Assembly (NCBI GenBank): GCA_052389895.1
Contig: JBQTHM010000036.1
Coordinates: forward strand, 1-34,790
Length of the DNA: 34,790 nt
Source of the DNA: CAVVXX01 sp052389895
GTDB lineage: Bacteria; Pseudomonadota; Alphaproteobacteria; Micropepsales; Micropepsaceae
Direction of reading: 5' to 3'
The notes below the pieces were generated by a model. That model was not told where the DNA came from. It did not search any database and saw only the letters and a program-made list of their open reading frames with translations. A program made the position numbers and the translations under genes. Positions within the stretch are counted from its first letter, which is position 1; each line of letters starts with the position of its first letter. Below are positions 29,062 through 34,790 of this stretch, piece by piece.

Positions 29062-29925
29062 TTAGGCCACCAGCTTGCGATAGAGGTGCCAGGTGGAATG
29101 GCCAAGAATGGGCAGCACCACAATAAGGCCGACAAAGAGGGGGAGCGATCCAATGGCGAGCGTCGCCGCCACGAGCAGGCCCCACGCCGCCATAGGCAGC
29201 GGGTTATTCACCACGGCGCGCACCGAAGTGCGGATCGCCGTATCCAGTCCCACATCGCGGTCGAGCAGGAGCGGAAAGGAAACGATGCTGATAGTCATGG
29301 CTAGCAGCGCAAACAGAAATCCCACGCCTGTTCCCACCACGATCATCGTTCGTCCTTGTTCGGTCAGGAACACGTCGCGCAGGAACGATGCGATGGATGC
29401 CGGCTGTTCCGGCCCAAGCGTGTTTTCGTAAATGATCCACGCTGCGGCGAGCCAGAGCAGAAAAATCGTGACCAGGGCAAGCCCGAGCACGACGATGGCG
29501 CCAAAGCCGGGCGCGTAGATGACATCGAACGCGTTTGCCCAGGTGGCACGCTTGCCCTGTTCGCGCAGCCGGCTCATTTCGTAGAGGCCGACGGCGGCAA
29601 ACGGGCCAACAATGGCGAAGCCGGATGCGAGCGGAAAGAGCAGCGGCAGCATGTCCATGTTGAAAGCGAAGCGCGCCAGCACCACCCCCATGACCGGATA
29701 GAAGAGACAGAGGAAAATCACGTCGGTGCGGTAGTCACCAAAATCCTCGATGCCCTTTTTCACCGCGTCGCGCACGTCTGCGATACCGATTTTACGTACC
29801 GCAGGCGCCGGCGAATGGATGGTTTGTTGGATGTGCTGCAGCGAGTGATAGGCGGAGGCGATGGTATGCCCGACGCGCCTGAGCTCCTCGACGGTATATT
29901 CGACGGGATTTTTGATCGTTTGCAT
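29062..29925 (-). CDS. DUF2189-family membrane protein
   Basis: 287 residues from ATG 29925, with GGGAGGAA about seven bases upstream, so the longer open frame is not used. About six hydrophobic helices. Conserved patches IGIADVRDAVKKGIEDFGDY, RTDVIFLCLFYPVMGVVL, PFAAVGLYEMSRLREQGK and GHSTWHLYRKLV match the DUF2189 family of proteobacterial integral membrane proteins of unknown function. It lies 146 bases upstream of the repeat protein on the same strand and may share its transcript. Divergent from the conserved secreted protein at 30224. Confidence 0.88.
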   Translation of the reverse strand: MQTIKNPVEYTVEELRRVGHTIASAYHSLQHIQQTIHSPAPAVRKIGIADVRDAVKKGIEDFGDYRTDVIFLCLFYPVMGVVLARFAFNMDMLPLLFPLASGFAIVGPFAAVGLYEMSRLREQGKRATWANAFDVIYAPGFGAIVVLGLALVTIFLLWLAAAWIIYENTLGPEQPASIASFLRDVFLTEQGRTMIVVGTGVGFLFALLAMTISIVSFPLLLDRDVGLDTAIRTSVRAVVNNPLPMAAWGLLVAATLAIGSLPLFVGLIVVLPILGHSTWHLYRKLVA

Positions 29926-30127
29926 GTCCGTTCCTCCCGAACCCCTGGCTCGCGAGCGAAGGGCCGCCTGTGCTGCGGCTTCGTTATCGCCGGGCTTCGG
30001 AACTCGCGCCGGCGACGCCAAGTCTAATCCATAATGGGCCGCGATCAACACGTGGAACTCGGCGCAGGCCGTTCTTTTTCCGCTGTCTTGAGGGCTGTAG
30101 GCTGGCCGCATGCCCAAGAGAGTTCCT

Positions 30128-30157
30128 CTGCCGCTTTCCGAGTAAGTTTTCTATAAT
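30128..30157 (+). promoter_or_regulatory. Candidate sigma-70-type promoter for the secreted protein gene
   Basis: TATAAT at 30152-30157 in an otherwise G+C-rich divergent spacer. A poor -35 (TGCCGC near 30129-30134) lies 17 bases upstream. The start codon follows about 67 bases later. The -10 is exact but the -35 is weak. Confidence 0.45.
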
Positions 30158-30223
30158 CTCGAGCCGTGTCTCTTTGGCGGATGCTGTCGCCGCATCCGAG
30201 ATTCACCAACTGGGGAGGACGAT

Positions 30224-30802
30224 ATGCGCGCGAAAGACTTCACTTCGTTATTGCTTGTTGGCGCATCATTCATTGCGCTGACGTTGGGCGCGGGCGCCGC
30301 GGAGAAATCCGCGGCGGCCGCCGCTCCCAAGGATTCCGAAATCATCGCAAGCGCGATGACCGCTGCTCCTGCAAAGGTTTCCCAGCACGCAACGGTCGTG
30401 GCCATGGGCGCCGGCGGCAAAATGCGCACAGTGCGCAAGGGCAACAACGGCTTCACCTGCATGGCCGACAGCCCCGCCACGCCCGGCCCCGATCCGATGT
30501 GCATGGACAAGAACGCCCTGAAATGGGTCGAGGCGTGGATCGCTCATAAGAATCCGGAGGCCGGCAAAGTCGGATTCATGTACATGCTTGCCGGGGGCAC
30601 GGATGCGAGCAACACGGATCCCTATGCGACAAAGCCAGCTCCGAACAAGCATTGGATCGAGACGGGCCCGCATGTGATGATCGTGGGCGCGGACGCAGGA
30701 TTTTACGCCATGTACCCGAAGGGCGCCGATCCGGACACCGCAAGCCCCTATGTGATGTGGGCCGACACGCCGTATCAGCACCTCATGATTCCGGTGAAGT
30801 GA
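30224..30802 (+). CDS. Conserved secreted protein of unknown function
   Basis: 192 residues with a signal peptide ending around GAGAAEKS. Mature part contains VRKGNNGFTCMADSPATPGP then DPMCMDKNALKWVEAWIAHK, GKVGFMYMLAGGTDASNTDP, ETGPHVMIVG and SPYVMWADTPYQHLMIPV. I recall proteins with this pattern (FTCM..P..PG.DPMC, GPHVM, YxHLMIPV) as an uncharacterised secreted family in proteobacteria. Two cysteines (FTCM and PMCM) may be linked; Met content is high. GGGGAGG seven bases before the ATG at 30224 fixes the start. It is followed by a good terminator. Role unknown. Confidence 0.85.
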   Translation: MRAKDFTSLLLVGASFIALTLGAGAAEKSAAAAAPKDSEIIASAMTAAPAKVSQHATVVAMGAGGKMRTVRKGNNGFTCMADSPATPGPDPMCMDKNALKWVEAWIAHKNPEAGKVGFMYMLAGGTDASNTDPYATKPAPNKHWIETGPHVMIVGADAGFYAMYPKGADPDTASPYVMWADTPYQHLMIPVK

Positions 30803-30837
30803 CGGTCGTTCGGGCGGCTTCGGCTGCGACAAGCCTC

Positions 30838-30879
30838 TTGGCGGCGCAAGCTTTTTCGGGCTGAGCGCCGCCAATTTTG
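30838..30879. terminator. Bidirectional intrinsic terminator
   Basis: TTGGCGGCGC (30838-30847) pairs perfectly with GCGCCGCCAA (30865-30874), followed on the plus strand by TTTTG and on the minus strand by a short A/T context. It sits between the convergent ends of the secreted protein gene and the histidine kinase gene. Confidence 0.8.
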
Positions 30880-30943
30880 TCATACGAATCTTTTACGTTG
30901 CGACACAAGCCTGCGCTGCTGCCCTTGATGCGCCGAGGCGCCG

Positions 30944-32376
<1,433 letters not shown>

Positions 32377-32380
<4 letters not shown>

Positions 32381-32925
32381 TGCGCTGCGACCGGCAAATG
32401 GATTCCCAGCACGCATTTCTGCGCGCCTTCATGCATGCAACTTAGATGTTCGATGGTGACGCTCTCGCCGAAATGGCCCGCCGCACCCTCGATCAAACCG
32501 TGCGCCAAGGCGCATAATTTGCGCTTGGAGTCGTAGCTGAGGAACAGCGTTCCATTGGTACCGTGTTCGAACTGGAATTCGGGGCACATCGCGCCGGGAT
32601 AAAGTTTGCGCACTTCCGCATGGATAACGCTGTTCGTGGTGAGAATGAACGAGCGCGTGCTTTTGTGCGCGGCAAAAAATTCCGGAAAGCGCTGCGCGAG
32701 CAGCGGCAGGGCCTCGCGCCCGAACCAGCGCAGCAATTCGTTAGGCGATGTGCCAAGCGCCGCGGCGCCGTTACGGACAAGGGATTGCAGATCAGAATCG
32801 GAATAACTGCCGAGCGAGGTATACGCTCCGGAAAGTCCGCTGGTCTCGAGAAGCGAGTCCCACGTCTCTTCGCCGAAGCGCGCCGAAACGACCTGCTCGA
32901 GCAGGTTGAACACAATGCCTTTCAT
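32377..32925 (-). CDS. H-NOX heme nitric oxide sensor
   Basis: 182-residue heme-NO-binding protein. From ATG 32925 it begins MKGIVFNLLEQVV, the family N-terminus. Haem ligand H102 (in IHAEVRKLYP) and the propionate-binding Y131-x-S133-x-R135 are at the canonical positions. Position 140 is Leu, not the distal Tyr of oxygen-binding H-NOX, so a NO-selective five-coordinate haem is expected. C138, H160, C163 and C171 match the zinc-site ligands known in some H-NOX proteins, shifted by one. It is coupled by ATGA to the histidine kinase. An upstream in-frame start at 32964 would add 13 residues not seen in the family. Confidence 0.95.
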
Positions 32926-33050
32926 GCCCGCCCCCTCTCGAACGGATGGCCGTGCGGAGAACAAGGCGTAGCAAAACCGCGTTAACCGAATAGAAACTGC
33001 GGCCGCCCCAAGGCGCCTAGGCTATCCGGCGGCGCCGCCTGGGCACGCGA

Positions 33051-33071
33051 GGAGCCTCAGCCGAGGCTTCC
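33051..33071. repeat. Putative left inverted repeat, also an internal hairpin
   Basis: AGCCTC-agcc-GAGGCT is a 6-bp palindromic stem at 33053-33068. The string GCCGAGGCTTC at 33060-33070 recurs exactly at 34780-34790, the final bases of the window. Because the left copy is self-complementary, both the direct and the inverted match are seen. Confidence 0.5.
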
Positions 33072-33129
33072 TTTGGGCACCTCGTAGGTTGCGACTTCGG
33101 TTGCGACGAATTCCGGCGCGATTATAAAC

Positions 33130-33158
33130 TTGACATACGTAACGGCCTGACCTATTAT
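33130..33158 (+). promoter_or_regulatory. Consensus sigma-70 promoter of the transposase
   Basis: TTGACA (33130-33135), 17-base spacer, TATTAT (33153-33158). One base from the perfect -10 and perfect -35. The transposase ATG follows 28 bases downstream with GGAGAGGG before it. It could drive strong transposase expression. Confidence 0.8.
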
Positions 33159-33186
33159 ACCCATATTGAGGGTAAAGGAGAGGGAA

Positions 33187-34047
33187 ATGGCCAAGCGTAA
33201 GTCCTTCACTTTGAACGACTTTTTGAGGCGTTTCCCGACTGATGAGGCCTGCCTCAATCATTTGATGAGGCTTCGTTACGGCGAGACGATTGAGTGCCCC
33301 AAGTGCCTGAAAACAGGGCGCTTTGTGCGGATTAAGGCCGAGCTGGCCTACTCTTGCCCTTGGTGCGGGCACCACATTCACCCGATGCAGGGCACGCCGT
33401 TTAAGCGGACACACGTGCCGCTGCATAAATGGTTCTACGCGATCTACCTGTTTACGACGACGCGCCACGGCGTCCCTGCGAAGGAATTGGAGCGCCAGCT
33501 TGGCGTGAGTTACCCGACGGCATTCCGCATGGCGCATGAAATTCGCAAATACATGGCGAAGATAGACGGCGATGATCCACTGAAAGGCCATGTTGAGGTT
33601 GACGAAGCCTACCTTGGCGGTGTCCGGCGCGGTCAGGGCCGCGGGCCTAAGGGTAAGACCGTCGTTTTTGGAATGTTGGAGCGTAGTGGCGATGTAATGA
33701 CGAAGGTCGTCCCGTCTGCGGAACGTGACGTGCTTGTACCACATATCCGCGAGAATATCTGTGACGGCAGCACGATTAGTTCCGACGAGCACGGTTCCTA
33801 TAACGGTCTTACGAGAATGGGATTTAAGCACGGCGTCGTGAAGCACAGTGCTAAAGAGTGGGTACATGGAGCATTCCATACCAACAGCCTCGAAGGCTTT
33901 TGGTCGCAATTGAAGCGGTCTATTCGCGGGACGCACGTCCACGTCTCCGCGAAGCATTTGGCAAAATATCTTGGCGAGTTTGAGTTTCGTTACAATCTTC
34001 GTCACTCGCCGGAAACGATGTTTTTGAAGCTGGTGATGAGCTTTTAA
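33187..34047 (+). CDS. IS1595-family transposase
   Basis: 286 residues from ATG 33187, preceded by AAAGGAGAGGG. The N-terminal zinc ribbon uses C37, C40, C57 and C60 (IECPKC, YSCPWC). A helix-turn-helix-like segment (ELERQLGVSYPTAFRMAHEI) follows. The ISXO2-like catalytic domain has D139 in VEVDEAYLGG, D200 in SSDEHGSY and the HTNSLEGFWSQLKR block (231-244) with N233/E236. Length and order match the IS1595 family. The frame is intact, so the element could be active. An in-frame start at 33166 lacks a ribosome site. Confidence 0.93.
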   Translation: MAKRKSFTLNDFLRRFPTDEACLNHLMRLRYGETIECPKCLKTGRFVRIKAELAYSCPWCGHHIHPMQGTPFKRTHVPLHKWFYAIYLFTTTRHGVPAKELERQLGVSYPTAFRMAHEIRKYMAKIDGDDPLKGHVEVDEAYLGGVRRGQGRGPKGKTVVFGMLERSGDVMTKVVPSAERDVLVPHIRENICDGSTISSDEHGSYNGLTRMGFKHGVVKHSAKEWVHGAFHTNSLEGFWSQLKRSIRGTHVHVSAKHLAKYLGEFEFRYNLRHSPETMFLKLVMSF

Positions 34048-34110
34048 TCATGGTCTCAAGAGTGCGCTCAAAGCGTTGCCGGTGTTTGGAATCTGGTTTC
34101 ACTACCTTTT

Positions 34111-34737
34111 TCATTGGGCTCTCTGCGCTATAACTACGTCGCCTTCAACAAAAATCTCGATAAAAAAAACTATAGGAGCGGCGTTCTCGGCAGTTACTTC
34201 GTATCTCAAACGCCAGCGTTCACCCCGCGCAATAAACCTAGAGTTCTCACGGTTATTTCTCGTATCAATTTTATCAACAACAAATAGCCCGTTTGGCATT
34301 GCACCCGGCAGCCAAGTATCCGCAATCACATATCGTTGTTCTTCGCCTGCGATTATGTGCGCGTCTTGAGTTTGAATAGTTCTTTGACCACCAAGCTCTA
34401 CATGCCATTCGGCACCAACCATAGTAACGTCGTATGGTAAGTCATCTTCTCGACTTCTGTTCTGGGGCGCTGTCGCCTCGCATACTCTAACTCTCACGTG
34501 CTCTGCTGCATTGGGGCCAACATTGTGAACTACTATTCGGTAAGAGTGCTTAATTGACTGCCTATCCTGATATGGGCGCGGGCCAATTACCTCAAGCCTT
34601 GTGCGATTACCCCATGGTGGAATGCCGTATAACAATCCTAGCGCGATCCATAAGAGCCATAAGATGCTGGCGTAAAACAATATCTCCCATATAAGTGGAG
34701 AAGCACCGGGCCAGACCATGGCCAACGTGTTGCCCAT
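34111..34737 (-). CDS. Hypothetical membrane protein, probable IS passenger
   Basis: 208 residues from ATG 34737 (a TTG at 34752 is an alternative). One strong membrane segment (WEILFYASILWLLWIALGLL), then a hydrophilic domain of about 160 residues with beta character (SYRIVVHNVGPNAAEHVRVR, EWHVELGGQRTI, WRLRYEVTAENAAPIVFFIE), resembling an immunoglobulin-like/CARDB-type fold, by eye only. No family recognised. Codon use is clearly more AT-rich than the rest of the window. It is convergent with the transposase with a 63-base gap, and probably lies inside the element. Upstream sequence is cut by the window edge. Confidence 0.7.
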   Translation of the reverse strand: MGNTLAMVWPGASPLIWEILFYASILWLLWIALGLLYGIPPWGNRTRLEVIGPRPYQDRQSIKHSYRIVVHNVGPNAAEHVRVRVCEATAPQNRSREDDLPYDVTMVGAEWHVELGGQRTIQTQDAHIIAGEEQRYVIADTWLPGAMPNGLFVVDKIDTRNNRENSRFIARGERWRLRYEVTAENAAPIVFFIEIFVEGDVVIAQRAQ

Positions 34738-34790
34738 TAGGTCGAGCCCCAAACCGAGCAGCGTAAGAACAATGGATGCGCCGAGGCTTC

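Larger units (their letters stand above)
33051..34790. mobile_element. IS1595-family insertion element (right end at or beyond window edge)
   Basis: From about 33051 G+C content drops and the gene style changes. The left boundary is suggested by GGAGCCTCAGCCG (about 33051-33063). The last bases of the window, read inward on the minus strand, are GAAGCCTCGGCGC, which match at about 10 of 13 positions and would be the opposite inverted repeat. The contents are a transposase with its own promoter and, convergent to it, a hypothetical gene. The right flank and any 8-bp target duplication are outside the window, so the right limit is provisional. It lies about 125 bases upstream of the H-NOX start. 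Confidence 0.6.

Noticed and set aside
30055..30080. GGAAC...CGTT resembling an EcfG-type stress promoter
   Set aside because: The spacing between the two elements is 11 bases, not the 16-17 required.

Overview
The window is high-G+C chromosomal DNA from an alphaproteobacterium, most likely of the Hyphomicrobiales/Rhizobiales type or a neighbouring order. This rests on a cfa-dnaB-alr-MlaE/MlaF gene order that I recall as common in that class, the PF09608/TIGR02186 membrane protein coupled to a TauE/SafE permease, a PodJ-like Sel1 protein and many ATGA-overlapping gene pairs. About 30 genes and one tRNA are supported. The only clearly foreign DNA is at the right edge.

Layout. 1-656 holds no gene I can support, only G+C-rich hairpins. 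657-7304 (+) encodes housekeeping and envelope functions: cyclopropane fatty acid synthase, replicative helicase DnaB, alanine racemase, an MlaE/MlaF-type lipid ABC transporter core without an MCE protein beside it, and a phospholipid acyltransferase. That acyltransferase gene overlaps lutA, and lutA-lutB-lutC (7301-10073) encode iron-sulfur L-lactate oxidation. 10095-15836 (-) carries a PF09608 membrane protein with a TauE/SafE exporter, a PodJ-like coiled-coil/Sel1 protein, an Mpo1-like protein and a CAP-domain lipoprotein. 15954-19909 (+) carries a cyclic-nucleotide-domain patatin lipase, a TPR-methyltransferase, a small secreted protein and a TetR regulator.

20191-25022 (+) is a compact operon: WecB (UDP-GlcNAc 2-epimerase), an NfrB-type membrane glycosyltransferase and an NfrA-type TPR/outer-membrane beta-barrel protein. 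In E. coli the same three activities make and export the N4-phage glycan under c-di-GMP control. Here the NfrB homologue ends before the c-di-GMP-binding C-terminal domain.

The accessory part starts at tRNA-Gln(TTG) (25197). The 3' end of the tRNA is duplicated 158 bp downstream, and three related hairpin elements surround the duplication. Then come a zinc-ribbon miniprotein, a decayed serine-hydrolase tail, a lone GAF protein, an unrecognised membrane-anchored protein, and a secreted protein made of alternating 10- and 9-residue H-x-K-x-x-T-aromatic-P units with a His/Met-rich tail. A DUF2189 membrane protein and a conserved secreted protein follow. 30944-32925 (-) is an H-NOX nitric oxide sensor translationally coupled to a GAF histidine kinase. 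From about 33051 to the window edge lies an IS1595-family element with a consensus promoter and probably a passenger gene.

The most unusual observations are the H-x-K-x-x-T-aromatic-P repeat protein, the c-di-GMP-domain-less wecB-nfrB-nfrA operon with a 134-residue duplication inside NfrA, and the tRNA-tail/hairpin repeat cluster. All functional statements come from reading motifs by eye; no search was run.
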